A DNA stretch of 64,000 nucleotides from Psilocybe azurescens. Lineage: Eukaryota > Basidiomycota > Agaricomycetes > Agaricales > Agrocybaceae. Shown here piece after piece: positions 22,089 through 33,443 of the stretch (its first letter is position 1; each line of letters starts with the position of its first letter). Both the position numbers and the translations under genes were made by a program. The notes beneath the pieces were generated by a model. It saw nothing but the letters and a program-made list of their open reading frames with translations. It was not told the origin of the DNA and made no database searches. Where the stretch lies: contig JAJIRX010000598.1 of NCBI GenBank assembly GCA_023853785.1, positions 1 to 64,000 on the forward strand, written 5' to 3'.

Positions 22089-24226
22089 TATAATCATGTA
22101 GCATAATATAGGGCCATAACGGTCAAAACATGATGTTAGCGCCCATGAATGAATTCAAATGTCCGTCGGTTGAGCGGCGTTGGCTCCATCGCTGTTTACG
22201 AGGCATATTTATATGGGTACTTGCTCCCGTGCACCGGTTCCCCACAATGCCCCACTGAGGTCTCGTCATTCTTGCTATTTTTAATACGATGTCCCCCGTG
22301 ACCAGGAGCCTCTATGACGATCTGCAGGTGATCCCCTCCACAAATATAAGTGTTCAACTTCAGTGGCTACATAATTGCTACACTCACTCTTCTGACAGAA
22401 AATGCAAGTATACTCACAAGTCAAACATATCGTGCGCACGCCTCATACAGACCCGAGGTATGTGGGATCGGGCCGAGTCACACTCGCTCTATCTGTCCAC
22501 TTGAGTTGATGACGACGATCATAACTGGGAGTTATTAGCAAAACTACTACTCATGGTCACCATATTGACGAAGAAGCGAGGGAAGGCGTAAGCCTGAGCT
22601 GCCATTATGCTTGCTTGTGTGTATCAAGCTGACCAATTGACGCCTTCCAGACCGGAACAAACATGAACGAGGCTGCGGGTCTCTTTTCTGGAACTAATAG
22701 GAGTCAATACGAAGACAACTGGAACTTTGGGGTGGGAGGAGGTATGAATACTCAGGCTGCGACCAGATAAAACCAGCGGCCCTATTCACGGATCCGAATC
22801 CAATACTGGTACTGGTGGAGGAGGACTCAGACACTGTCCACTAATGTGGGTCCCGAGCAGGCTCGAGAGAACACTAGACCCACAGCTGCGAAGCAGGACC
22901 TAACAGAGTCTGCCTTCGAGAGCTTTGATGCTAGCGTACGTTCTAAAATAAATTATAACTATGCAATCAAGGATAACATTCGCATATTAATTTGTTTTAT
23001 AGGTTGGCTTTTGAGACTCTCATGTCCAATCCTTGCTAGTATTGGATCTCTTGATGGATAATGACCTTCGAAACACCATATCTGTGGTCATTCACGCCTC
23101 TGAGGTGCTTCAATTAATTGTAAAAGGCCTTTGGTGTTAGTCACTCTTTGCTACCTTGAATCTCTTTCGAGAATTTTAGTCTAATTTCATGCTTTCTTCG
23201 CCCTGCGCTGGAACGCAAGAACAACAATACTTGTTTTCGGATTTAGGAAGTCTATACAAAAGATTTCGATTCTGACCGAGCCTTTTTGATGGCTCTAGAG
23301 CAGAAGAGGTAGGTATGAAAAGGTGGGTCGATCCCTTGTAAGAGAGTCAAGGTTCGGTTTGATATCTGTAGAGGGTCAACGAAAACCTTACAAAGTATGT
23401 CTGTTGCCACGGCAGTATGTGATGTGCTTGAGAGGTACTCACTGATTTCCATAGACGACCCAATCTCGTCGACTTATATTCTCACGAACAATAACTTGAG
23501 CCTGCTCGCTCGAATTGGGATGTTACCGACGGAAATACCACGTACTCCATAGGTGTACTGACCCAGTCATTTCCCCAGAATATCGGATGATCCAAATACA
23601 CAACGCCAGTCTACTTAGAGAGAAATTAAAGAGAATTCTGTTCCATCAATTCAATGGTATTCGCACCCCAATCACAACGGCGAGCTGTTCCGATGTAGAG
23701 TACTTCGTATCTAGGCTGCTTTTAGATCTTGTTTACTGAGAATGTACATAGGGGTGAGTCAAAAAATTGATTGTTCACGCGACACATCCATAGTGAACGT
23801 TGGCCATTCCTGGCGCCCCGTGCGAGCCTGCCTCGTGCAGCTGGTTCGTCAAGTCTTTTGCCATGGCTGATACGCAGGGTTCTTTGCTCACCCTTACCTA
23901 ATCGACCTCAGTGGCTTCACCACGAGGCACCGTAATACGGCCCTGTAGAAACTTAAAGTTCATTGAGAAACAAAGAGATGGTCCAACAATTCTCCATTTG
24001 GATTCTCATTAATCGACAGACAGACATAAATAAGCCTCTTAGAGTTCGATATCTACCACATATCTCTCCACTCACACACACCATCTCCAGGCTTCCAAGA
24101 AATCTATCGCTGGAATACCGTAGAATCTAAAGCGCAAGGTATGAGTGAACGACCTCTGACAATTGGACATATAACTAACCTGTTGCACCCAGTGCAAACA
24201 AAAGATCCTATACTCACCTAGCGATA
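22089..24226. other. Intergenic with a possible gene remnant
   Basis: Between 22660 and 23060 there are Gly/Asn-rich codons on the plus strand (NMNEAAGLFSG, NWNFGVGGGMNTQAA, then EQARENTRPTAAKQ) with stops between them and an apparent intron (22940-23002). It may be the trace of a small protein gene. Nothing is recognised in 23060-24226. Confidence 0.3.
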
Positions 24227-24899
24227 ATGCCATCTAAGTCTGTGTTGCCTTGCAGACCAGCCTTCGACGATACCCATTCCGAAGGCGTGTCATCCATATC
24301 CCCTGGGACGGATATCACGCCTACATACCGTGCACTCACCTGCCCACCCAGGCCAACTCGCAGGAGGACTATGTCCCTACCAAAGGAAGACGGTCTCGTT
24401 CTCGTACCCCACCTGGTCCTTTGCAGTGGCCAGACAGGACATGGGCTCGAATGGGACTTTTCGAGGCGACCCTGGACCTCCGAGTTGTCAGAGGAGACGC
24501 GCGGTGCCCCTGCGACGACACCACCCTCAAAAGGTCCTATTGACATTCGTGTCGGGGCTTTGCCATATGGTCCAATTACCGTCATGGCCAGCCAGAATGC
24601 CAACTTCATCACCGTATGGGACGTAGTGGTCGCAACACATCGCGCACTTCGTTCCGAAGCCCTCCGCTACCAGGGGCTCGTGCATCTTCAAGAGTACAAC
24701 CAGTTTCTGATTCCACAGATCACTCCTTTCGCTCGAGCGGGAGGAAAGCCGACAGTGTCGGTACGAACGAAATGAAGAAGAGGTGACCAGAGCCATCAGA
24801 AGCCATTTCGGAAAAATGACCCGCTGGTCGGGAATGCACCCAGTCCGGTCCGAAGAGAATGTTTGGATTTTGAAGACCGGTCGGGGAGAATATTGGTGA
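24227..24899 (+). CDS. DUF6699-like protein (frame broken near its C-terminus)
   Basis: The reading frame starts MPSKSVLPCRPAFDD at 24227. The central part has the pattern of the agaricomycete DUF6699 domain: GLEWDFSRRPW, then APATTPPSKGPIDIRV, then FITVWDVVVATHRALRSEAL, matching the family pattern W-D...P-A-T-x-P...I...(V/I)-T-V-x-D-V-x-x-x-x-H-x-x-L-R. The frame ends at 24775, but the next frame continues with CRYERNEEEVTRAIRSHFGK and MHPVRSEENVWILKTGRGEY to a stop at 24897-24899. That suits the domain's C-terminus, so an unrecognised intron or a 1-nt shift lies between about 24690 and 24760. The role of the domain is unknown. Two further members or relics occur within 8 kb. Confidence 0.6.
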
Positions 24900-25519
24900 T
24901 CTCGTGCGGAAGCAATGACCTGGGGAATTAAACGACCAAGGAGAAAGAGACGAAAATCATGAACGAAAAACGTGAACAAACTTAACATTTTACATTATTA
25001 CCCAGCCACATCCCAATATACAATAATCCCCATGCCCATAACCCGCATACACGAAAGCACTACACCAGCCGAAGATTCTTGGACAAGCGTCGCTCATTGA
25101 AGGTTGAACGACAAAGAAATAGACAAATAAAGATTTTGAGGTTTTTGGAGGTATCGAGGGGGACCAATATGCCACCACAGTGCCAGAGTGCCACTGGCCG
25201 CGTTGCAAATTGCATAGGTCATGAATGTTGGAGACAAGGGAAAGGACGTGGAAATTTCTCACGAGAGCCTGGAGGTCCTACTTTTCGCCTCGTGTCAGGC
25301 AGTTTTGATGGAACAATGTCCGACAATCTCGGACGGCAGTGCAGACAAAGGTAATATTTGCAAAGAGATTTAAAAAGAATAAATTGCCAGCCAGGGTTTG
25401 TGTGCAGTACGACTGCGACAGAACCATCGTTATATAAAATTCAAAATTAATATCATTTTGGAAAATTGTGTTCATTGAGAGACATAACAGGATGAGCAGC
25501 TGGGCAGGTGTCAAAGGGC
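24900..25519. other. Intergenic, convergent 3' ends
   Basis: Lies between the plus-strand DUF6699-like gene and the minus-strand permease. No supported gene; presumably the two 3' untranslated regions. Confidence 0.4.
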
Positions 25520-28107
25520 CTACTCGACCTTTCTTCTCGAAAACTTGGAAGTAGCGATAAGTACGCCAGCCCTCTGAAGTCACAAGATATACCACGCACC
25601 ATGTTGACGACAGTGCCATCCTCTAAAACCTCTTTTCTCGGAACCAGCTCGTATCCGAATACCTTTGGAAGAACGATTCGCCATACCGCCCAATATAGAA
25701 CACCTGCCAGCATAATTGCAATACCGACAAGGCAGTACCTGGTGATCAAGGATAAAAATGAGCCTTCGTTAATTATACGGGAAATACTTTTACACACAGG
25801 TAGTAAGGCAGCGGTGGGGTGTCTCCCACTTTGTTCGCGGGGCGTAGGAAAGGAGCGACGAGGACTGTCACGAAATTGTATGAGATATGATCTCCACGGT
25901 CAGACATGGGGAATTCGAGAACATACGGAAAACGGATGCAGCGAGGAAGAATACTGCGAAAGGAAGCCATACTAGAACACCCCCGTGTGAGTACCTTGGG
26001 TCAGGTTTACGATGCTCTATAACAGACCTTTGAATGGTCGATGCACGTTAGGCTTCCTCCATCTTAACCAGAATAATCCCTAAAGGTATGTTTTAATGCA
26101 CAACAGTCACGTTCGTGAGATGATCCACATACGCCGACAATGAATAGATTAATTATTTGCTGCGGGTATCCCTCAACATCAAGAATAAATGGATATGCGA
26201 CCGATGGTGGGGTGCGATTATAACAACGATCTAACAGACACTACATCAGAAATACGCAAAACTGGAAGAAATTATGACGGAGGGCGTACTGAAGGAATGA
26301 GGTGAACAATCAATCCTGGAAGAGGCGATTTGCCTGTTGGCCAGTTCGATGCCCAAAACTTGTTTCCAAATGGCAGAGGTACACCCTCTTTGGCGAGCTC
26401 TGAGGCGATGACGACGACGTTGAGTGACTTGACATATGAAATCAACGGTAATATGAATGTCACCTTGATTGACTCGTGAAGCAGCATATGTGACGGTGAT
26501 GACGTTACCCAGTGCACTGAATGTGTGAAAGAAATCAGATATCTGCATAGTTATATAATATAGTTTGACTACCTCAGGGCGACAATGGCAGAGAGAGCCT
26601 TCTGTGCTTCTGTCCCAAACACGTTCTTAAAGAACAGAGAAGCGACCGTGACTCCTGATTTGCTGATTTCCTGCTTCGTGGCAGCACTGTATTTTGCAAT
26701 AGAATCGTAAGAGGCCAACTTTTTTAGGATAGGGTGACTTACGCAAAGTATGCGACATTTGCAAGGAGATAGAATATGGCACATATCCCTAGCCCAAGTG
26801 GTCCAGCGATCTTCAAGGTCCGTACAGGATTCTTGACGTCGTTCATCACATAGTTGACATTAGACCAACCGGCGTAGGCATTGAGGACCTTGAATGTCGC
26901 CGTAGCATACTGTGAATGACGGTGGTCAAAGAAGGTCAGCAAGAGCACAAGCCATGAGAATGTGTCGAACGTAACATACATCGTTACTGCTGTGGGAGCT
27001 TCCACCAAACGCATCGCGGAAGTTCGCATGTGGATCCTGAATACGAGTTTTCCCGAAAGCACCACCCAACCTATCACGAGCGTATAAGCACAATCAAATC
27101 AAATAGAGATGATCAAAATTACCAGTTATGACGATGAAGAGAAGGATTACGATTTTGAAGACACTCAGAGCCTGGTATAGAAGCTATCAGGCGTTGTGAA
27201 TTTCACGAGGCAGGCACCATACTAACGTTCATGAGCAAGACTCCCAGTCTGGGTGTCAGTCCATGCAGAATTGTCACGAAGAAAATGACTGTAGTTTCGT
27301 TAGGTCAAGTAGTTGAAGATCATAAGCAGCAACAGTACCCCCAAGAGCAATTCCTCTTACTACCCAGCGGTCTGCGGCATGACCAGCTGATATAAGGATA
27401 CTGTATAATTGGCGGTTGAGATGGAAAATCACGATTATCGCAAAAATTCTCACTTATTCGCGAAAACCTACACCCATCGAAGGTCGTCATTAGGAAGTGT
27501 CATACATCTGATGGAGCACCACTCACGATACAGCCTGATGCCGTAAAGCCTAGTAGAATTGCATTGCTAGCAAATATCACTGTAGCCAGATATTTTGGCT
27601 TCTTGAACACAGCCTCTAGGTAGACTTTCTCGCCTCCAGAGCGGGGAAACATGGTTCCGTACTCAAGCCATACGAACAGACCACAGAATGATAACACAAA
27701 TCCAAGGACCCAGAGCATAAGTGAGGCTCCAACGGATCCGACGGACGAAAGAATGGACGACGGCGTGGAGAAAATACCGGTCCCGATGATACGCCCAATA
27801 CTATTCGAAAAGATAAGACTGTTTCCCACTTGAACGATCGATAAAGCCCCCACATACATTAGCATCGTGCAGCTGAACACTCCCAAATGCCGGCCCATGC
27901 CACCAGCAACATCTATGATTGAAGAAGTAAGGAATGCAAGAACCGTAAGAAATGAAAAGACGCACCCTCCTCGAACGTCAACTCTCCAGGATTCAGAACC
28001 TCTTTGCCGTTGGTTGCCATCTCCGAATCGGATACATTGCTAACATCATCTCCTTTCTCCCCTAGCGCTCTCTGATCAACATCCGCCGCTTTATTCATCC
28101 TCATCAT
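25520..28107 (-). CDS. Mup1-like high-affinity methionine permease (APC family)
   Basis: Amino-acid/proton symporter of the plasma membrane, LAT/Mup1 branch. Start MMRMNKAADVDQRALGEKG at 28107; the first exon is an acidic cytosolic tail. After introns come the span 1 motif GRIIGTGIFSTPSSIL, WLEYGTMFPRSGGEKVYLEA, the span 6 region NAYAGWSNVNYVMNDVKNP and RTLKIAGPLGLGICAIFYLL. FGNKFWASNWPTGKSPLPGL, VAPFLRPANKVGDTPPLPYY and VLYWAVWRIVLPKVFGYELV follow; after a final intron the protein ends FSRRKVE at 25520. Two 1-nt deletions in homopolymers break the frame: T run 27048-27051 (before the PHANFRDAFGG stretch) and G run 26209-26212 (before SVAYPFILDVEGYP). Otherwise full length with the usual intron pattern. 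Confidence 0.85.
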
Positions 28108-28830
28108 CGTCTACAGAGGATGGAGTCAACTCGGGGTGAGAACTTATGTCGATACAGAGTTAACGCATTGGCTATATATCCGAGCCTACTGAACGCCATT
28201 TAAGCCCAGAATGGTGCTATCGGCTGGCTTCCTTCATATCAGTTTGACGTCTTCCATAACTCCATGAGTTGGTACTATTTTTAACACTGGGACAAATGAT
28301 GTGCTGGGGCCTGCATTGGAAGTTGGAACCGACAATGCTATGTCGTCTGATACTGAGGTGGTGATAAGGGGATAGAGAGCACCTTTGGAGCTTACATACC
28401 AGCGACGACAGCATTATATGACCTTGGTCACTTACAGTCCGGTCAAACGTAATTTTTAGGGTTCAAGATGCGATAGGTAACGAAAGGGTCATATCCAGAT
28501 ATTGGGCTTTATCACAGTGCAGAAGATATTCTAGCGGTGTACCAGGGGGATGGAAGGATCAACAAACCTTACCCAGTGGATGCATCATGGCAACGAGGTT
28601 CGCTTTAAGTTGTCAGTTCGTCCGGTAAAGTTCTGTCTGAGGTTAAACTTTGAGTCGGAGCTGAGAAAAAAGACATTCGAGGTCCGATCCGAACCGCTAC
28701 CCGGACTCTTGACGCTTTCTGTGACAACAAGAGTGACGTAGTTCCAACTCGTGCATTCAGAATTACTGTCATTGTCACTGTCAGCCAAATTCACGCGGGC
28801 CGCTTCACGGCCAGTGCCAGACTCTGGCTT
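28108..28830. other. Intergenic upstream of the permease
   Basis: Presumed promoter region of the permease gene. No other feature supported. Confidence 0.4.
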
Positions 28831-28975
28831 GTGAGTTGGTGGGGTTGGTTTGGGGTTGATGTTGGGGTTGGTGTGGGGTTGGGGGTAGTTTTGGGTCGGT
28901 CTTGGGTGGATCTTGGGTTGGGGTTTGAGGTTAGTTTAGGGCTTGGGGTTTTGGCAGGTTTAGGGCAGCGGTATC
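28831..28975 (+). repeat. G/T-rich low-complexity tract
   Basis: Irregular array of GGGGTTGG, GTGGGGTTGGGGG and CTTGGGTTGGGG units, with repeated runs of three to five G, strand-biased over about 140 bp. It is not the TTAGGG telomere repeat typical of basidiomycetes. The spacing of G runs would allow G-quadruplex folding (inference). Confidence 0.6.
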
Positions 28976-30048
28976 TTGATTGGGGCGCGCGGGAGCGCGC
29001 TCTGTATACAATTGTATAACGTGCCTCAGGTGTGTCACAAAAGGCGTGAAGGCGGCGGTTCGGATTCTCGATATCCCGAACGTCCTCGTCCAATTACTAT
29101 TTTTATTTTTTATTTGTCGCATCTAGCCGCCCTATCTTGAAAGTTGGGATGAGGAAAAAGAGAAAGCTATCTCCTTACAAACTGAAGGAGAACAGAGGCA
29201 AGGATTCACGTGAACTAAGATTCGGAAGGCCTTAAATTAAATATATACTCTACGAGAAGCCAACAGGACACAAATGGCCCGTGACCATACTGTATAGAGG
29301 AATGCAGAAATGAAGACAATGTTCGGACAAAAGTGGAAAGTGAAGTGGCCTTATCAAAATAGATTGTGGATAAATGTCTTTTGGTCATGTCATGTCCAGC
29401 CCCTATCTCACTCATCCTCGCCTACTACTCAACACTGACTCCGGTGGGTATCCCGCATTGTTAAGCTTCTTGGGTGCGACCATTGGAAAAAATTTGCACT
29501 TAAGAAACTACTGCAATAATTCCAAGCAATCGAGCATTGCTAGTGCGAAGTATCCTGTCAAAACCTTGACTGGGAAGACACTTGTGTGCATCTTGTGCCG
29601 AAGCTTTGTGCATGTTTCCTCAATTCCCCATATGATCATCATTGCCCCCAATGCTTCTGTTCATACCCATGCCCATTTCTCATCTTCTGGTGTTTCTAAC
29701 AGTCCACTTTTTCTACATCCTTCTAAGAGCTCCTTTCAGTGGCTAACTGCTACATTATGTGGTAGTCGGAGGTATACTAGCTGGTCGCGTCGGGGCAAAA
29801 TAGTCAGTGGGAACACAAGTCAGATACATAGCTATATAACAATGTGTTGGATTTTCTTCCTAGAAATAACAATCTTTTGAACGGTTCGATGTTTATATTT
29901 CGATCAATATATTCTGTCCTGTTCTCTCGTATAGAGCGCCCACACATCTGGCTCGGTGCTGCTTGGATACGGGCCAGACCATAGCTGCTTGCTTCCTCCG
30001 AAGAAATCCCTCATGATGGTATATATTCTTGGCTGTCTTCTGTCTCCG
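28976..30048. other. Intergenic, nothing recognised
   Basis: One plus-strand open frame (29374-29880, 168 codons) is the longest here, but its translation shows no domain, signal peptide or family resemblance and it is not called as a gene. Confidence 0.35.
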
Positions 30049-30315
30049 TCATACGGTAATCGGTCTTATCCTGGACGGATTCCGTACTTCTGCTGAAGGA
30101 AAGGATGCCGGAAGACAACGTCGACATTCTTCCCAAATATTTTTTTCAACTTCTCTTCGAACGGCTTGATGAGCGCCATCAAAGACATCCCATATTGTGA
30201 TAATCCACCCGTTAGCTTCGGTCGGAAATATTACAACAGGTCGTGGAACTCCCGATATCCAGATAGTGAGCGATACTAAATCTGATAACGGTGGCTCTAC
30301 TGCGGGTAGACCTCG
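30049..30315 (-). pseudogene. DUF6699-like gene fragment
   Basis: The minus-strand frame bounded by stops reads EPPLSDLVSLTIWISG, PRPVVIFPTEANGWI, then ITIWDVFDGAHQAVRREVEK. The last part carries the DUF6699 pattern (I-T-x-W-D-V-x-x-x-x-H-x-x-(V/L)-R) also seen at 24227-24899. No start codon or upstream half is found, and the frame closes soon after, so this is a relic or one exon of a badly resolved gene. Confidence 0.5.
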
Positions 30316-31210
30316 TCATTCGTCGTCTGACCATTGGCCTTGTAGAAACGTGTGTGCAGGCTTTACAATGTCATACTCAAGCGGTGAATGAAGATGGCTG
30401 AGCCCTAGAAAAGAGTGTAGCTTAACTGAGGTGTTGTTGATCAATGACGGTAATGAAATGGCATTGTTAGGCACCCGAGGTGGAGGACGTATGTCGGGGG
30501 TACGATGTTGTGCAGCCTGGTAATGGAGGGACTGACTCGGGACCTTTGAATAGACGTCAGACGATCTTGTATATGAACTCCAGATATTTTTCTGTTATAC
30601 GTAGTCGCGTCGTCAGTATGAGGAGGTCAATCTTAGGGGCATATTGCCACTAACTTGCGGGTCGTTGAGATGATAGTTGCTGTACTGATAATACATGGCG
30701 ATCTGGGTAGCTTTAAAAATCAGCAGATGATTATATGGCAGGCCAGTCGACGAACTGCAGTGAGGGGTGGGCGAAAGGCATAAGCATACAATTCATTGAT
30801 CTCCAGACCCACCGAAATATGTAAAGCCAATAGCGTTGAACTGCCCCCCTCTCCCCTATTTCGGTCCACTTTTTCCAAAGAGTGACATATGTCTAGAAGG
30901 ATCTAGTGCTCTCTGCTGTCATTACAATCTTCACGGGGGCCGCCGCTCAGGGTTGGCATTTCTGTTGGTATATTGGCTGGTGGCTGCAATGGGCATAAAT
31001 CGGTCTTCCAACCTGCCGGATACCTGATTTAAAATAGAACTATGTAATTAGGGAATAGCTACACGTCTTCCATTTTAACACGACCTCTCTAACATAGGAT
31101 CAGATGCATCTCAGGGCGTTCGTGTCATCAATGATGTTTCGACTGTGTTATTTGCAGGAAAGCAAGTATTATCGTACATGCTACGAGATCGAATCGCTGA
31201 ATACCAAATG
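30316..31210. other. Intergenic, nothing recognised
   Basis: No supported gene or repeat. Confidence 0.4.
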
Positions 31211-31944
31211 CTATATGTGACTGTACATTCTGGTATCTAAGATCCACACATCTCGTTCGTCCCGACTAGTGTACAGACCTGCCCACCAGACTGCATTGGA
31301 TTGAACACCATTTCCCAAAAGATATGACGGCATCAGGGTTTGCCACATCTGTTTATTGTCCTCTTTGTCGCATTCGTCCCTGTGCCCCTGGCGCTCAAGA
31401 ACAGCCACACGGAAAGCGCGGCTTACGGCCTTCAGAACGTCGTCGATTGTAACCACGCTGTCATAAATTGACTCTGGGAAGACCACGATAGGTCTACATA
31501 AGGAGTAAGCTTCAGCAAACGCAAGCCGAATGGTCATTGAACCAATATTTGCAGGCCTCATTGCGGGCTGCTTTCTCCAGGCGTTCGGATCTGTCAGAGT
31601 ATGGCTACCTGTACTAGGCGATAGGGCTGCCGCCGATGCAGATACGGAGAGATCGAATGTAATTGGGGGCACGTTGGCGGTATAAGACAAAAGGGGATTA
31701 AGTATAATTGGACAGGCGGCTAATGCCGGAAGGGCTATCATGCGTCTGGAGATCAGGGGCGGGGATAATTGCCTTCATCATGTAGGCAGGGGTTCCACAA
31801 GGATGGTGATCCCGGGTTGATGTATGACTTTGGGCTATAGCGACTATATTGGCTCATATGAATGGACCCCGAGTCTGTTGCAGCTTCAATGCGGGAAGAA
31901 GTGGTCGAGTAGCTCGTTGAGCATGGGGGCAGTCGTGTGGGCAT
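31211..31944 (-). CDS. DUF6699-like protein
   Basis: The first frame starts MPTRLPPCSTSYSTTSS at 31944 and is Ser/Tyr/Pro-rich. The second frame, from about 31760, reads ISRRMIALPALAACPIILNP, TFDLSVSASAAAL, KQPAMRPANIGSMTIRL, VVTIDDVLKAVSRAFRVAVL and ends VWILDTRMYSHI at 31211. The order L-x-P-x-L...F-D-L...P-A-x-x-P...(T/S)-x-x-I...V-T-I-x-D-V-L-x-A-V fits DUF6699. A 1-nt disturbance or unseen intron links the frames near 31753-31765. The N-terminal disordered tail and single domain are typical of this agaricomycete family; function unknown. Confidence 0.6.
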
Positions 31945-33119
31945 TTGCGAGATACGTGGACACAGAACACCTGAGATTTTGCGCAAGTAGATGCTAAGCT
32001 TAAGTTGGTATGTTTAGTAGCTTCTTGGCGGCGGGCAATGGGCGCAGTGACTGACCTCGTAGACGATTGTTGGCAATCTTATATGGGTCACAGAGGTATG
32101 CTACAAGAGATGATGGAGGGTGCGTCAGGGTGCGGAGGAGTTAATCGACAGACGAAGGGAAGAAAGATTGGGGTAAGAGCGTGTCGAAAGGTCTTAAATA
32201 ACCATTTCGTCTATTCAATTCACGGCCAACTCTACGCCTAATTACAACAGGTACACCCTGTAGAGAACGATGCTGGATTTCTGAAAGATCCAGTCGCGCG
32301 ATGTCTCCCTATGGAAGAGCAATCGTGAATACCGTAATAATAAATATAGTTCTGACATGTCTTGTCTAATATTGAGGAGAAAGGGTGTTCGATATACGGG
32401 TCAACATCACTGATGTCGCTACAGAAGAGTCGATAAATGATCAGCACAAACTGTCGTGAATAGCATTGGTGAGAAATATGGATTTAAGAACACCATCGGC
32501 GCTGATTTGACAGAAGTATCCCGTAACCAAGTCCTTTTTCGCCTAAACAATGTTCACTATTCATTACGCCAGTGGTCATGAGATGGGCCATAGTGACATT
32601 TTAGCAGGGCCGTCGCTCTCCCTTAATTAGCGAACAGGCCCGTTGATCAAATCTCCACCCTATAGTTGGTTCGCAGTGATAGTGCCACGCATCAATCTAC
32701 TTCTCAAGACCTTAAGAGCTACCGACGCCATTCAAAAACTTGTTTTATATTTAGATAGTAAATTGAAAACCGAGGTAGAGTTCAGGGCAGATGATAAGGA
32801 ATCGTTAATTGTGCGATAGATGGTATATAATTACAACAACGAAGGGGTATCGATCTGCGAGCTGAAGAATGGAACAGACGGAAGGGTAGGTATATTGATG
32901 GGCGTGTGGAAGGTACAGTCGAAAACGCTAGGTGCTGCCGTAAATGAGGCAAGTACTGGTCCATTTGTCCTGCATGATAGCGATAGACGGACGGTACTGT
33001 CCTATGAGGGAGGGGGATGCTGTGGCGCACTACTGTATATCAGATATCCATGTGGCATTGAAGGCGAAAAACTTCGAGCAAGAGCACAGTGGAGGATTCC
33101 ATGGGTTATACAGACACTA
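31945..33119. other. Intergenic, nothing firmly recognised
   Basis: Only short open frames without motifs. If the weak gene at 33120-33443 is real, its downstream exons would lie within 32750-33119. Confidence 0.3.
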
Positions 33120-33443
33120 CTAGCCGAGTCGCCGACCGACGTTGCCAGATGCGGAGGTAGGGTTGCGAGACCCATGGTATTTGTATTGGCTTAATCTGTC
33201 CTCTTTGGCCAACGAGTTGGTAATGGACATCGACTGAAATTGCCCATGTATATGATCCAATGCAAGAGGAATGGACTTTGGTGGTGTATAAGGGCTCAGG
33301 ACCAGCGATTCGGTGGACGAGAAGATGTTCGAGTCCTGAAGAGCGTATTTGAGGAGCTCAGCGTCTTGATAGTCCTCGTCCACAGGGGGCAAGGGAACGC
33401 TGTGGAGTCGAGGAGTACGTGGCAGGCGAGTGTAAGATGACAT
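33120..33443 (-). CDS. Hypothetical protein, first exon only
   Basis: Minus-strand frame starting MSSYTRLPRTPRLHSVPLPP at 33443, with a Pro-rich, hydrophilic composition and no domain I recognise. The N-terminal style (short, Ser/Pro-rich) resembles that of DUF6699-like proteins nearby, but the diagnostic part is not found downstream. It may be a first exon or chance. Confidence 0.25.
   Translation of the reverse strand: MSSYTRLPRTPRLHSVPLPPVDEDYQDAELLKYALQDSNIFSSTESLVLSPYTPPKSIPLALDHIHGQFQSMSITNSLAKEDRLSQYKYHGSRNPTSASGNVGRRLG

Noticed and set aside
24214..24612. Minus-strand 132-codon frame
   Set aside because: Mirror of the DUF6699-like gene on the plus strand; no protein-like features.
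28831..28975. Interstitial telomere repeat
   Set aside because: Units are irregular TTGGGG/TGGGG-like and not TTAGGG; no tandem periodicity.
29374..29880. 168-codon open frame on the plus strand
   Set aside because: No start context, domain, signal or family resemblance; composition looks like chance coding.
32820..33194. Plus-strand 124-codon frame
   Set aside because: Antisense shadow of the minus-strand candidate at 33120-33443 and its downstream sequence; no motif.
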